A stretch of DNA of 64,000 nt. Source: Streptomyces sp. NBC_01549 (GTDB taxonomy: Bacteria; Actinomycetota; Actinomycetes; Streptomycetales; Streptomycetaceae). This document shows positions 34,607 through 43,371 of this stretch, in pieces. The stretch lies in contig NZ_JAPEPW010000001.1 in NCBI RefSeq assembly GCF_026339955.1, positions 4,955,001-5,019,000 of the forward strand. The letters run 5' to 3'. How positions within the stretch are numbered: the stretch's first letter is position 1; every line of letters starts with the position of its first letter. The position numbers were made by a program, and so were the translations under genes. The notes under the pieces are model-generated. The model did not search any database and had not been told where the DNA came from. It saw only the letters and a program-made list of their open reading frames with translations.

Positions 34607-35086
34607 ATGGCTGTCGAGAATGCTGCGGTGAACTTCTCCGAGCTGGTGAACAAGAACAAGCAGACACTGGCCCGGCTGAAGGAGTCGCCGCGGCTTCTGT
34701 TGCACCGCAGAGATGGTGAGGACCTGGTCCTCACCACGGCGGTGCGTGCCGAGCAGGACCAGACCGTGGTGTCGGCCGCCACTCGGATGCTGGCCGCGAT
34801 GGCGCGCCGTGAGCCCGGCAGCATGGAACTACTCCTGGACATACTGCCGGACGCCTTCCCCTGGGTCCGCTTTCTGCCGGAGCCGGACATCCATGCCTTC
34901 GCCGTCGAGCTGGTCGACACCATGAGGGCCGCCGACTCCGTCGGCAACAACGCGTCCGTCGCTCAGATGCTCATCGCCTGGCAGCACACCGCCGAGGTGT
35001 ACTCCGATCCTGAACTGCTGGCCGCGCTGACCACCGACCACGCCGAGGACTACGGTCCGGTGCCGGATCCGCGGGGCGTCGCATGA
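34607..35086 (+). CDS. Probable antitoxin (Phd/YefM-like start)
   Basis: 159 residues. The first ~50 (VNFSELVNKNKQTLARLKES followed by PRLLLHRRDGEDLVLTTA) resemble the N-terminal DNA-binding fold of Phd/YefM antitoxins, which bind their own promoter. The helical rest (LAAMARREPGSMELLLDILP ... MRAADSVGNNASVAQMLIAW) would cover the toxin. No ribosome site precedes ATG 34607. The next gene starts 18 bases later and looks like a toxin. Assigned from pattern and context. Confidence 0.7.
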   Translation: MAVENAAVNFSELVNKNKQTLARLKESPRLLLHRRDGEDLVLTTAVRAEQDQTVVSAATRMLAAMARREPGSMELLLDILPDAFPWVRFLPEPDIHAFAVELVDTMRAADSVGNNASVAQMLIAWQHTAEVYSDPELLAALTTDHAEDYGPVPDPRGVA

Positions 35087-35104
35087 GCGCAGGCCGCGGA
35101 GACC

Positions 35105-35428
35105 GTGCCGCGCCGCCGCCACCAGGAGGTCCGCTTCGCGGACGCCGCTTCTGCCAAGGGCTGGGAAAGCCTCGCCCAGCAGGCACGCGAGAACACCTAC
35201 CGCGCATGGATCCTCATGCGCACAGATCCCGGACCGACCACCGAGACACCTCGGCATCACCGGCTGAAGGGCAGTCTGGCGCACGGTACTCACCGCGGAC
35301 AGACCTGCGAGCAGTGGCAGATCGAGGTGACCGGCGGTGGACGTATCTGGTACCTCCTGGACACCGCCCGCGGCACCTGCTGGATCACCTTCGCCGGGAC
35401 GGGGCATCCTCGGGCCACGGACTGCTGA
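35105..35428 (+). CDS. Probable ParE/RelE-like toxin
   Basis: 107 residues. RHHRLKGSLAHGTHRGQTCE followed by QWQIEVTGGGRIWYLLD matches the RelE/ParE pattern of a basic strand, then a core strand with Arg and an aromatic (GGGRIWYLLD), and TCWITFAGTGHPRATD at the end. Such proteins are ribosome-dependent mRNA interferases or gyrase poisons. GTG 35105 follows GGAG. It lies 18 bases after the antitoxin stop, an operon in the antitoxin-first order. No experimental relative is known to me. Confidence 0.7.
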   Translation: MPRRRHQEVRFADAASAKGWESLAQQARENTYRAWILMRTDPGPTTETPRHHRLKGSLAHGTHRGQTCEQWQIEVTGGGRIWYLLDTARGTCWITFAGTGHPRATDC

Positions 35429-35444
35429 GCCCATACGGACCCCG

Positions 35445-36131
35445 TCACTCCCGACCGGACGTCGCGACCGCCAGTACCCCCGCCAGTAGTGCCGCGAGCA
35501 GCAAGGGGATGCCCAGGCCGTGGTGGATCACCAGCCATGCGCCGAGCGTCGCGCCCGCCAGCATGGCGAGGACGGCCGCCGTGCGCCGGGGGGAGCGGTG
35601 GCCCGAGCCGTCGCCGGCCGCGGAGTCGGAGGCGAGGCCGGTCAGGGTCATCGTCAGGACGGTGGTCGTGAGGTCCGGCACGCCGAGTTTGCGGACCGTC
35701 GCGTTGCGCAGGCCCATGGCGAAGGCCGTGAGGGCGATCAGGGCGTAGGTGGTCCCGGTGGCACCCGGCGCGACGAAGGCGACCACCGCGGACGCGCCCA
35801 CGAACACCGCCTCCGCGGTGAGCGTGACCCGTGCCCAGGTCCGGCGTGAGCCGCCGCCGTACCGCCCCGCGATCCGGCCCCCGGCCGCGGCGCCCACCAG
35901 GAAGCAGGCCAGTGAGGTAGAGGTGTGCGGGATCGAGAAGCCGGGGGCGCCCGCCGCGGCGAAGCCGAATACCACCACGTTGCCGGTCATGTTCGCCGTG
36001 AAGACATGTCCGAGTCCGAGATAGCTCACCGCGTCGATCAGCCCGCTGACCACGGTCAGCGACAACAGCACCACCACCAGACGCACCCCGCGTGCATCGG
36101 GGTCGTGCGCTTTCTTCGTCTCGGTGCTCAT
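35445..36131 (-). CDS. DUF1275 (YoaK-like) membrane protein
   Basis: 228 residues from ATG 36131. Six hydrophobic helices; the family signature VSGLIDAVSYLGLGHVFTAN followed by MTGNVVVFGFA is at residues 20-50, and ALTAFAMGLRNATVRKLGV lies mid-protein. Function of the family is unknown; its fold suggests a transporter. The end is convergent with the toxin gene, 16 bases apart. Confidence 0.92.
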   Translation of the reverse strand: MSTETKKAHDPDARGVRLVVVLLSLTVVSGLIDAVSYLGLGHVFTANMTGNVVVFGFAAAGAPGFSIPHTSTSLACFLVGAAAGGRIAGRYGGGSRRTWARVTLTAEAVFVGASAVVAFVAPGATGTTYALIALTAFAMGLRNATVRKLGVPDLTTTVLTMTLTGLASDSAAGDGSGHRSPRRTAAVLAMLAGATLGAWLVIHHGLGIPLLLAALLAGVLAVATSGRE

Positions 36132-36405
36132 ACGGTCTCCGGTCAGCGGGACGGGTCCGGTGTATTCAAGCCCACCACGGCCGCGGGGGGGGTCTCGGAC
36201 ATCGGGGGCACTCCGCGTGTTCGTCCGGTGCGCCGCGCCCCGGGGACAGCCGTGCCCGCGAGGTCCTGTGCGCTGCCCCCTGTGTCCTTCCGTCCGGGCG
36301 CGCCCCGGCGTCACCATGGCTCTCTACACCTCGGGGGACAACGGAAGCGGGTGTTCGGACGTACGGCGTGGGCCCGGCGGATGAAGAGGTGGGTGGAGGG
36401 GACGT
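36132..36405. other. Divergent promoter region, no gene seen
   Basis: 274 bases between the DUF1275 start and the injection-cargo-like gene. It contains a G/C run and no supported gene; promoters for both neighbours must lie here but I see no clear boxes. Confidence 0.4.
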
Positions 36406-38163
36406 ATGGACAGGCGGCAGTACGGCGAGGGCGGGCGCTCAAGGGCGGGATCACCGGCACGTACCGCGCCCCTGCCACGCCCTGCCTCCCCGGGCCCCCA
36501 CCGGACCCGGACCGGGTCGGACGCCGCGCCCAGAACCCCCGCCGAGATGGCGGCGATCCAGCGCACGGCGGGCAACCGGGCGGCGTCCGTGACCGTGCAG
36601 AGGGCGGGGGAGGCGAGCACGAGCGCGCCTCCCGCTGTCGAGGAGTCCGCTCAGGAGGACCGCCGGGGCGCGGCCGTGATCACACGGCTGAGCCGGTCGA
36701 TCGAGGGCCATGTCGTCGTGGCGAAGATGAAGACGAATCCCCTGGCGCCGGGCACGTGGTGGCCGGAGCACTGGATGCCGGACGGCCCGATGCGCCTGAA
36801 GCGCACCCTGGAGCGCCGGGTGATCAGCGGCGAGCTGTTCGGTGCCCAGGATCTGGAGGACATCAGGACGCTCTCCGAGGTGAACCCCCAGTGGCTCGCG
36901 AAGGTGGGTATCGGCACCTTCAAGGAGTCCGAGGACTACATCGAGGGCGACCACAAGGACTGGCTGAGGAACGCCCCGGGCAAACGCATCCTCGCCGCGA
37001 CCCTGGCCTTCCAGAAGCACGCGCCGGGCACGCGCGCGGCGGGCGCGCCCACCCCGATCGCCCCGGACTACACCCTCGGCCGTTTCATGACCACCAAGGC
37101 TCCCGGAGTCCCGGAGGAGGAGAAGCGGCCTCTGCGCGCCGAACGGGACGAGCAGATCCGTCAGACCGCGGTCGACACCCTGCACCCGGCCGGACTCGCG
37201 GCCGAACGCCGGCACCCCGACGCGGACAAGCCCGAGACGGCGAAGCACACCGCGAAGGACGCCAAGGCCCGTGACGTCTTCACCTCCGTCCTGCTCCTGC
37301 TGCAGCACGGGCTGAAGACCTACGACCCGCAGGAGGGCGTGGCGGCGCACGTCGACTACCGCGAGGGCGACGTCGTGCGGGCGCTCGCCCACGGCGGTCG
37401 GGTCAACATCCGCATCCCCGCTCTGCGCGGGGGCGAGTCGCCCCAGTCGCTGACGGACTTCCTGGGTGTCACGGACCGGGGCCGACGCGCGCAGTTCGTC
37501 GACAAGCGCGATTTCGCCACGCACCGCACCGCCATCGAGAAGAACAAGGAGGGCGGCGAGCCGGGCAAGTTCCAGGAGAAGGGCGGCATCGGCGCGTCCG
37601 TCGCGAACTATCTGACGCCGGCCGTGCCCCATGTCGGGCCCGAGCGTCCGCAGCTCATGGGCATGGACATATCCGGCGGCGGGTTCGGCTCGCGGGACTG
37701 GAACGGCGACGTGGTCCTGCCGAACGGCTCGTACGGCCACATGCTGCTGATTTTCACCCCGCCGACCGCGAGCAAGGACGGCTCTCTGCTGGTCGGCATC
37801 GAGACGATCAAACCCCATGCCGAGAGTCCGGTCGGTTATGTGCACAACGCCCGGTCCACCGAGGCCACGGCCAACCCCGAGTCGGTCCTGCACGGACACA
37901 AGGGGGACAAGGTCGGTACCGGCGGGCTGAAGCACAACGAGCGCTTGGTGGAGCTGCGGGAGCTGGGGAAGGCGCAGGGAAGCGGGGACTGGCGCGCGTT
38001 CCTGGACCAGATCAAGCGGGAGTGGCTCGACGAGCTGGAGAAGAACAAGGACGACGTCGCCGAGCAACGGAAGATGTACGAGCGGCTCGTCGGCCGGCGG
38101 CAGCACTTCTACGAGCAGACTGTGCAGATCGAGCAGATCGAGCAGGCCGAGCAAGCCGATTAG
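36406..38163 (+). CDS. Candidate contractile-injection-system cargo, unknown toxin domain
   Basis: 585 residues. A disordered basic start (1-45) leads to PAEMAAIQRTAGNRAASVTV then QR (residues ~45-66), the short motif (LQRxxGNxA...LQR) typical of proteins carried by extracellular contractile injection systems, often next to DUF4157. The ~500-residue body has no motif I recognise; notable stretches are ALAHGGRVNIRIPALRGGES and MDISGGGFGSRDWNGDVVLP followed by NGSYGHMLLIFTPP. The C-terminus is a coiled, acidic tail ending QIEQIEQAEQAD. No injection-system genes are in the window. Could be an enzyme or toxin; function unknown. Confidence 0.6.
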   Translation: MDRRQYGEGGRSRAGSPARTAPLPRPASPGPHRTRTGSDAAPRTPAEMAAIQRTAGNRAASVTVQRAGEASTSAPPAVEESAQEDRRGAAVITRLSRSIEGHVVVAKMKTNPLAPGTWWPEHWMPDGPMRLKRTLERRVISGELFGAQDLEDIRTLSEVNPQWLAKVGIGTFKESEDYIEGDHKDWLRNAPGKRILAATLAFQKHAPGTRAAGAPTPIAPDYTLGRFMTTKAPGVPEEEKRPLRAERDEQIRQTAVDTLHPAGLAAERRHPDADKPETAKHTAKDAKARDVFTSVLLLLQHGLKTYDPQEGVAAHVDYREGDVVRALAHGGRVNIRIPALRGGESPQSLTDFLGVTDRGRRAQFVDKRDFATHRTAIEKNKEGGEPGKFQEKGGIGASVANYLTPAVPHVGPERPQLMGMDISGGGFGSRDWNGDVVLPNGSYGHMLLIFTPPTASKDGSLLVGIETIKPHAESPVGYVHNARSTEATANPESVLHGHKGDKVGTGGLKHNERLVELRELGKAQGSGDWRAFLDQIKREWLDELEKNKDDVAEQRKMYERLVGRRQHFYEQTVQIEQIEQAEQAD

Positions 38164-38230
38164 ACCGAGCGGATCGATCCATTCCAGCAGATCGATCGGT
38201 TCGTGCGGATCGATCGGTGCGACGGGCATG

Positions 38231-38273
38231 GCGAAGGCGGCGGCCCCGGGGATCGGGGGGCCGCCGCCTTCGC
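38231..38273. terminator. Strong terminator between convergent genes
   Basis: Perfect 17-bp stem GCGAAGGCGGCGGCCCC / GGGGCCGCCGCCTTCGC with a 9-nt loop. It is preceded (38120-38220) by a run of short GATCGA/GATCGG repeats. Confidence 0.85.
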
Positions 38274-38316
38274 GTATGCGGTGCTGGAGGGCGCCGGGGG
38301 TTACCCGGGGGGCCGC

Positions 38317-38733
38317 TCAGTACCAGTTGTGGGCCTGCCAGAAGTTCCAGGCGGCGGCAGGGCTGCCGTAGCGGGAGTTCATGTAGTCCAGCCCCCACTT
38401 GATCTGGGTGGCCGGGTTCGTCTTCCAGTCGGAACCGGCGGCCGACATCTTCGAGCCGGGCAGGGCCTGGACCAGGCCGTACGCGCCGGAGGCAGAGTTC
38501 GTGGCGCTGGGGTTCCAGCCGCTCTCGTGCTCGACGATCTTGCTGAAGGCGCTGAACTGCGCGGCGTCCGGGATCATCCGGTGCGCGACGGCCTGAGCGG
38601 AGGAGGCCTGGCTGGTGGCGGCCTGGGCGGGGGCCGCGGCCAGGACCATGCCGGTGGTGGCGGCAGCCACGGCGGCGGTGGTGAGGACCTTCTTCGGGGA
38701 GGTGGCGAAGCGGCGGATGAAGGAGACGGACAC
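38317..38733 (-). CDS. Secreted transglycosylase (SLT-like)
   Basis: 138 residues from GTG 38733, with GAGAGG eight bases upstream. A signal peptide (KKVLTTAAVAAATTGMVLAA then APAQA) is followed by a compact SLT domain: FSKIVEHESGWNPSATNSAS with the catalytic Glu, then GAYGLVQALPGSKM and ATQIKWGLDYMNSRYGSPAA and AWNFWQAHNWY. It is among the shortest members and has no added wall-binding domain. It cuts peptidoglycan glycan strands, probably in growth or spore germination. Confidence 0.92.
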   Translation of the reverse strand: MSVSFIRRFATSPKKVLTTAAVAAATTGMVLAAAPAQAATSQASSAQAVAHRMIPDAAQFSAFSKIVEHESGWNPSATNSASGAYGLVQALPGSKMSAAGSDWKTNPATQIKWGLDYMNSRYGSPAAAWNFWQAHNWY

Positions 38734-38773
38734 GCGGAGAACCTCTCTTCGGGAACAGGGCTGCCGCGGTACG

Positions 38774-39107
38774 CCGTGACCACACGACGTGTGGTGGGGC
38801 GTACATCGGCGCCGCGGCCCGGGTGGGCTCGTGGCGCCTGACGACTGCTCCAGAGAAACAGGCTCAGGGGGCGTCCGCAATGACCCCTTTTACTAGTGGT
38901 GGTCGCATCCGGGGGAAACGTCCCTTGTGTGACCTGGGTCTCAAACCCCAGGTCAGAGGGGTTGACGACGCGTGCATGCCACACGTTTGGCACTACGAAC
39001 CCGCTTCGTATGTGACGTGGGCCCTGTGGGCTGCTTCACCCCGCGACTGACAGAGGGTGTGCGGGTGGATACGGGGCGCGTCCGAGTGGTGTGACCTGGG
39101 CCGCACG
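38774..39107. other. Intergenic region with one hairpin, no gene
   Basis: About 330 bases between the transglycosylase gene and the end of the ECF operon. It contains the inverted repeat GACCTGGG (38931-38938) / CCCAGGTC (38947-38954). No supported gene, terminator with a U-tract or known riboswitch was seen. Confidence 0.5.
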
Positions 39108-39935
39108 TCACCGGGGTTCGAAGGTGACCGGGGTCTCAAAGGCGGCCCGCCGCGTGGCCCGGCGCAGCGCCTTGAGGAGGGTCGCGCCGAGCGTGAGGGT
39201 CAGGACGACGGTGACGACGGCCCGGCCCAGGTCCCAGCCGAGGGAGGTGGCCAGGCAGTAGGCGAGGAAACGGGCCAGGTTGGCGGGCACGTCGGCGTGC
39301 GGGTCGAAGGCGACGTTCGAGGCCAGCGCGTCCATGAAGGGCCAGCCGGCCAGGTTCATGACCGTGCCGTACGCGAAGGCGGCGCAGAATCCGTAGGCCG
39401 CGAGCAGGGCCAGTTCCCCGCGCCCGCGCAGCCGGTCGGGGCCCGGCAGCAGCCCGGCGCCCATCGTGAACCAGCCCATCGCGAGCATCTGGAACGGCAG
39501 CCACGGTCCCACCCCGCCCGTGAGCAGCGCGGAGGAGAACATGGTCACGGACCCGAGCACGAACCCGAACCCCGGTCCGAGCACCCGGCCGCTCAGCACC
39601 ATCAGGAAGAACATCGGCTCGATCCCGGCCGTCCCCGCGCCGATCGGCCGCAGCGCGGCGCCGGTCGCGGCCAGCACTCCGAGCATGGCCACCGCCTTCG
39701 GGCCGAGCCCGGACTCGGAGATCGTCGCCGTGACGACGGCGACGAGCAGTACCAGCAGCCCCGCGAACAGCCAGGGCGCGTCCTGCGCGTGCGCGGCGAC
39801 CTGCGAGGTGGGATCGGCGAAGAGCGGCCAGCCGAACCCGGCGACCCCGACGGCGCTCACGAGGCAGAGGGCGGCGAGGGAGCGGGGCCCGAGGCGGACG
39901 GCTCCGGCCTGGGGACGGGCTCGCGGTGTCGTCAT
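39108..39935 (-). CDS. ECF transporter substrate-binding (S) component
   Basis: 275 residues, about six to seven membrane helices. MFFLMVLSGRVLGPGFGFVL and GVGPWLPFQMLAMGWFTMGA are typical of the S-component/ECF-type core transporter proteins of the cobalt-cobalamin-precursor group. ATG 39935 overlaps the ATPase stop in ATGA, so translation is coupled. Last gene of a five-gene operon driven from a cobalamin riboswitch at ~44.8 kb, which implies transport of cobalamin, a precursor or cobalt. Confidence 0.87.
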   Translation of the reverse strand: MTTPRARPQAGAVRLGPRSLAALCLVSAVGVAGFGWPLFADPTSQVAAHAQDAPWLFAGLLVLLVAVVTATISESGLGPKAVAMLGVLAATGAALRPIGAGTAGIEPMFFLMVLSGRVLGPGFGFVLGSVTMFSSALLTGGVGPWLPFQMLAMGWFTMGAGLLPGPDRLRGRGELALLAAYGFCAAFAYGTVMNLAGWPFMDALASNVAFDPHADVPANLARFLAYCLATSLGWDLGRAVVTVVLTLTLGATLLKALRRATRRAAFETPVTFEPR

Positions 39936-41575
39936 GCGAGGGCCTCCCTGACCTGGGTGACCGTGAGCCACGGTTGCGGCGCGAGCACCTTCGTGACCTG
40001 GGGGGCGAAGGAGGGGGAGGCCACGACCACCTCGGCCGTGGGGCCGTCGGCGACGATCTCGCCGTCCGCGAGGACGACGACACGGTGCGCGAGCTCGGCG
40101 GCGAGTTCCACGTCGTGGGTGGCCAGGACGATCGTGTGACCCTCGGCGGCCAGGCCGCGCAGGACCGTGACCAGACGGGCCTTCGCCGCGTAGTCCAGGC
40201 CGCGGGTCGGTTCGTCGAGGAGCAGGAGCGGGGGGCGGGCCGTCAGGACGACCGCCAGCGCGAGCGCCAGCCGCTGCCCTTCCGAGAGGTCGCGGGGGTG
40301 GGTGTCGTCCCCGATGTCCGGCAGCAGCTCGGACACCAGGGCCCGGCAGGTACCGGGCTCGGCCCCCGCGTCCTCGTCGGCCGCCGCGCACTCCGCGGCG
40401 ACCGTGTCGGCGTACAGCAGGTCGCGCGGTTCCTGCGGTACGAGACCCACCCGGCGTACGAGGTCCCGCGGTGCCGTCCGGTGCGGGACCGCGCCCCCGA
40501 CCAGGACCGAACCGGCGGCCGGCCGGACCAGGCCGACCAGCGTGCCGAGGAGGGTGGACTTCCCGGCCCCGTTGCGGCCCATCAGCGCGATGATCTCGCC
40601 GGGGGCGGTGGTGAGGTCGACGCGCCGGAGCGCCTCGACGCGGCCGTGGCGGACGGCGAGGGCCTCGATCGAGGCCGGGGCCGTCGCCCGTGGAACCGTC
40701 GCCCGCGGGGCTGTCGGCTGCGGGGTCCTCGGCTGTGGGGTCCTCGGAGTGGGTACGAGTTCCGTGAGCCGCTCCCGCAGGGACCCCGCCCTGCGCCGTG
40801 CGTCGCGCACCGTGAGGGGGAGCGGGGACCAGTCGGCCAGCCGGCCCAGGTCCACCACCGGCGGGTACACCGGGGACACGGCCATGATCTCGGACGGGGT
40901 GCCGAGGAGCGGCGCGGCGCCCGGGGACGGGAGCAGGGCGACCTGGTCGGCGTACTGGATGACGCGTTCGAGGCGGTGCTCGGCCATGAGGACGGTCGTA
41001 CCCAGGTCGTGGACGAGGCGTTGCAGAACGGCGAGGACCTCCTCGGCGGCGGCCGGGTCCAGGGCCGAGGTGGGCTCGTCGAGGACCAGGACCTGAGGGT
41101 GGGGGGTCAGGACCGAGCCGATGGCGACGCGCTGCTGCTGGCCGCCGGAGAGCGTGGCGATCGGGCGGTCGCGGAGGTCCGCCAGGCCCAGCAGGTCCAG
41201 GGTCTCCTCGACGCGGCGGCGCATCACGGCCGGTGCGATGCCCAACGACTCCATGCCGTAGGCGAGTTCGTCCTCGACCGTGTCCGTCACGAAATGGGAC
41301 AGCGGGTCCTGGCCCACCGTGCCGACCACGTCCGCGAGCTCGCGCGGCTTGTGGGTGCGGGTGTCCCGTCCGGCGACCGTGACCCGGCCGCGCAGGGTGC
41401 CGCCCGTGAAGTGCGGGACGAGGCCGCACACCGCGCCGAGCACGGTCGACTTGCCGACGCCGGAGGGCCCCACGAGCAGGACGAGTTCACCCTCCGGGAC
41501 CTCGAAGTCCACGCCCTGGACGGTGGGTTCGGCTGCCCCGTCGTACGTCACGGAGACATCCTCGAAGCGGATCAT
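39932..41575 (-). CDS. ECF transporter ATPase with two fused ABC domains
   Basis: 547 residues with two complete ATPase domains. First: Walker A VGPSGVGKSTVLGAV (~35), signature LSGGQQQRVAIGS (~144), Walker B VLVLDEPTSALD. Second: MGRNGAGKSTLLGTL (~330), signature LSEGQRLALALAV and LLLLDEPTRGLD. Most ECF systems use two separate proteins, EcfA and EcfA', so this is a fusion. A Pro-Thr-rich linker with a PRTPQPRTPQP repeat joins the domains. Start ATG 41575 overlaps the EcfT gene by four bases. Confidence 0.92.
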   Translation of the reverse strand: MIRFEDVSVTYDGAAEPTVQGVDFEVPEGELVLLVGPSGVGKSTVLGAVCGLVPHFTGGTLRGRVTVAGRDTRTHKPRELADVVGTVGQDPLSHFVTDTVEDELAYGMESLGIAPAVMRRRVEETLDLLGLADLRDRPIATLSGGQQQRVAIGSVLTPHPQVLVLDEPTSALDPAAAEEVLAVLQRLVHDLGTTVLMAEHRLERVIQYADQVALLPSPGAAPLLGTPSEIMAVSPVYPPVVDLGRLADWSPLPLTVRDARRRAGSLRERLTELVPTPRTPQPRTPQPTAPRATVPRATAPASIEALAVRHGRVEALRRVDLTTAPGEIIALMGRNGAGKSTLLGTLVGLVRPAAGSVLVGGAVPHRTAPRDLVRRVGLVPQEPRDLLYADTVAAECAAADEDAGAEPGTCRALVSELLPDIGDDTHPRDLSEGQRLALALAVVLTARPPLLLLDEPTRGLDYAAKARLVTVLRGLAAEGHTIVLATHDVELAAELAHRVVVLADGEIVADGPTAEVVVASPSFAPQVTKVLAPQPWLTVTQVREALA

Positions 41576-42699
41576 GAGGGGTCCTTGGGAGGGGAAGGTT
41601 CCTGTGAGCGGGGTGGTGCGTGGGGGGCCGGGGCCACGAAGGCGGGCAGCAGGCCGAGCAGGATCGCGGCCGCGGGCCACAGGGGCAGGGAGGGAGCGGT
41701 CAAGGGGAGGACACCGGGGCTCAGGGCCGCGGGGTCGTACGTGGCGGAGACGATCAGTCCGGCGGCCACCGCGACACCGGACCCCGCCACCAGCCAGGCC
41801 CGTACGCCCCACACGTCCGGGCGGTAGCGCGTGCGGGCCGAACGGCGGCCGCCGAGCCACAGCCCGCCGAGCGCCGCGGCCACTCCCGCGAGCAGCACGG
41901 GCAGGCCGTAGGTGCCGCCCTCGGCGGTCAGCACTCCGTAGGTGCCCGCGCAGACGCTGAGCAGACCGCCCAGCGTCAAGGCGGTGGTCGTGCGGCGGAC
42001 GGCGGGTGGAACTTCGGCGCTGCGGCCGTAGCCGCGCGCGTCCATCGCCGCCGCGAGGGCGACCGAACGCTCCAACGCGCCCTCCAGGACGGGGAGTCCG
42101 ACGTGCAGCAGACCGCGCAGTCCACGGTCGGGGCGGCCGCGCAGGCGGCGGGCGGCGCGCAGTCGCCGGCCGTCCGCGATCAGGTTCGGCGCGAACGTCA
42201 GCGCGACGACCACCGCGACGCCCGCCTCGTACAGGGCGCCGGGGAGTGACTTCAGCAGCCGTGCCGGGTTCGCGAGGGCGTTCGCCGCGCCGACGCAGAT
42301 GAGGAGCGTGGCCAGTTTCAGGCCGTCGTACAGCGCGAAGAGCAGGCCCTCGACAGTGACCCGGCCGCCGACACGGATGCCCTGGGCCCAGTGGGGGAGC
42401 GGGAGTTCGGGGAGGGTGAGGAGGAGGTGGGTGCCGGGGATGGGGGAGCCGAGGAAGACGGCGAACGCCAGCCGGATGCCGAGGACGGTGATGCCGAGTC
42501 TGACGAACGCGGTGTAGGAGCGGGCCCAGGGGGCGTCGGTTCGGCGGGCGCCCACCACGTATCCGGCCACGGCTATGAGGAGGGCGAGCAGGAGGGGGTT
42601 GGTGGTGCGGGAGGCGGCGGTTCCCAGGCCCAGGGCCCAGATCCACCAGGCTCCCGGGGGCAGGGCGTTGGAGCGGTTGGCCCGCGGCGTGCGTGTCAT
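41572..42699 (-). CDS. ECF transporter transmembrane (T) component, CbiQ family
   Basis: 375 residues. N-terminal four-helix bundle, then VVVALTFAPNLIADGRRLRA and ERSVALAAAMDARGYGRSAE, the two Ala-Arg-Gly (ARG-like) coupling motifs of CbiQ/EcfT that contact the ATPases. The C-terminal extension holds further helices (LAGVAAALGGLWLGGRR and LWPAAAILLGLLPAFV) beyond the usual length. Ends four bases into the ATPase gene. Same operon as the S and ATPase components. Confidence 0.92.
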   Translation of the reverse strand: MTRTPRANRSNALPPGAWWIWALGLGTAASRTTNPLLLALLIAVAGYVVGARRTDAPWARSYTAFVRLGITVLGIRLAFAVFLGSPIPGTHLLLTLPELPLPHWAQGIRVGGRVTVEGLLFALYDGLKLATLLICVGAANALANPARLLKSLPGALYEAGVAVVVALTFAPNLIADGRRLRAARRLRGRPDRGLRGLLHVGLPVLEGALERSVALAAAMDARGYGRSAEVPPAVRRTTTALTLGGLLSVCAGTYGVLTAEGGTYGLPVLLAGVAAALGGLWLGGRRSARTRYRPDVWGVRAWLVAGSGVAVAAGLIVSATYDPAALSPGVLPLTAPSLPLWPAAAILLGLLPAFVAPAPHAPPRSQEPSPPKDPS

Positions 42700-42714
42700 C
42701 GGCGGTCCCCGTGC

Positions 42715-43371
42715 TCAGGGCCGACGGCGGCGGGTCTGCCAGACTGCCGCCCCGCCGAGCGCCGCCACCGCGGCGATTCCCGCCAGCAGGCCCAGCGACG
42801 GGCCGTGCTCGGCCGCATCGGCCTTGGTCTTGGGCTTGGCAGTGGTGGGGCTCGGGGTGTGTGACGTCGTGACCTGGTCGCCGCAGCCCGTTGCGGGGTA
42901 GCCCGCGATGGCACACAGGAGGGCGTTGGTGTCGTAGCGGAGGGGTTTGGCCACCGTGGCGAGGGCCTCGGCCGTGGTCGCGTCGGCGGGGACGCGGGCG
43001 CAGACCGTCCGCGGCGCGGGCGGCGTCTCGCCGCCGGGGGCGTCCGCGGTCGTGCCGGAGTCGATGACGAGGGCCACCCGCTTGCGGCCCGCCTGGGCCG
43101 GCGTCTTCGCGCAGATGGACGCGAAGTCGGCGTCGCCGCGCGGCTTGGAGGCGTCCTGCGAGTCCGCGCTCACCGCGAAACGGAAGCCCTGCACGTCGCC
43201 GTCGGACGGCCGCGCGGTCGACGGGCCCTGGGTCGCGTACGTCCACTTCCCGCCCGTCAGTTCCCAGAAGGACCAGTAGCGGTAGCCGACGGCCTGGGCC
43301 TGCCCCACCGTCGTACCGAGCACGAGGAGGAGCAGGGACAGGACCAGAACGCACGTCCGGCGACGGCTCAC
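42715..43371 (-). CDS. SCO2322-family surface protein
   Basis: 218 residues from GTG 43371, overlapping the preceding stop by GTGA. Signal peptide (TCVLVLSLLLLVLGTTVGQA), conserved YRYWSFWELTGGKWTYATQG, a pair of Cys (ICAKT/VCARV), then a Pro/Lys-rich spacer and a C-terminal membrane anchor (LGLLAGIAAVAALGGAAVWQ) with basic end. It matches the SCO2322 family encoded next to ECF transporters in Streptomyces. Probably an extracellular, membrane-anchored partner in cobalamin uptake; exact role unknown. Confidence 0.88.
   Translation of the reverse strand: MSRRRTCVLVLSLLLLVLGTTVGQAQAVGYRYWSFWELTGGKWTYATQGPSTARPSDGDVQGFRFAVSADSQDASKPRGDADFASICAKTPAQAGRKRVALVIDSGTTADAPGGETPPAPRTVCARVPADATTAEALATVAKPLRYDTNALLCAIAGYPATGCGDQVTTSHTPSPTTAKPKTKADAAEHGPSLGLLAGIAAVAALGGAAVWQTRRRRP

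Noticed and set aside
38734..38950. c-di-AMP (ydaO) riboswitch before the transglycosylase gene
   Set aside because: Such switches control many wall hydrolases in Streptomyces, but the conserved blocks were not found here.
41576..43354. N-terminal extension of the ECF ATPase frame to 43354
   Set aside because: The upstream part covers the EcfT and SCO2322 genes in another frame; the true start at 41575 overlaps the EcfT stop and begins a proper ABC domain.
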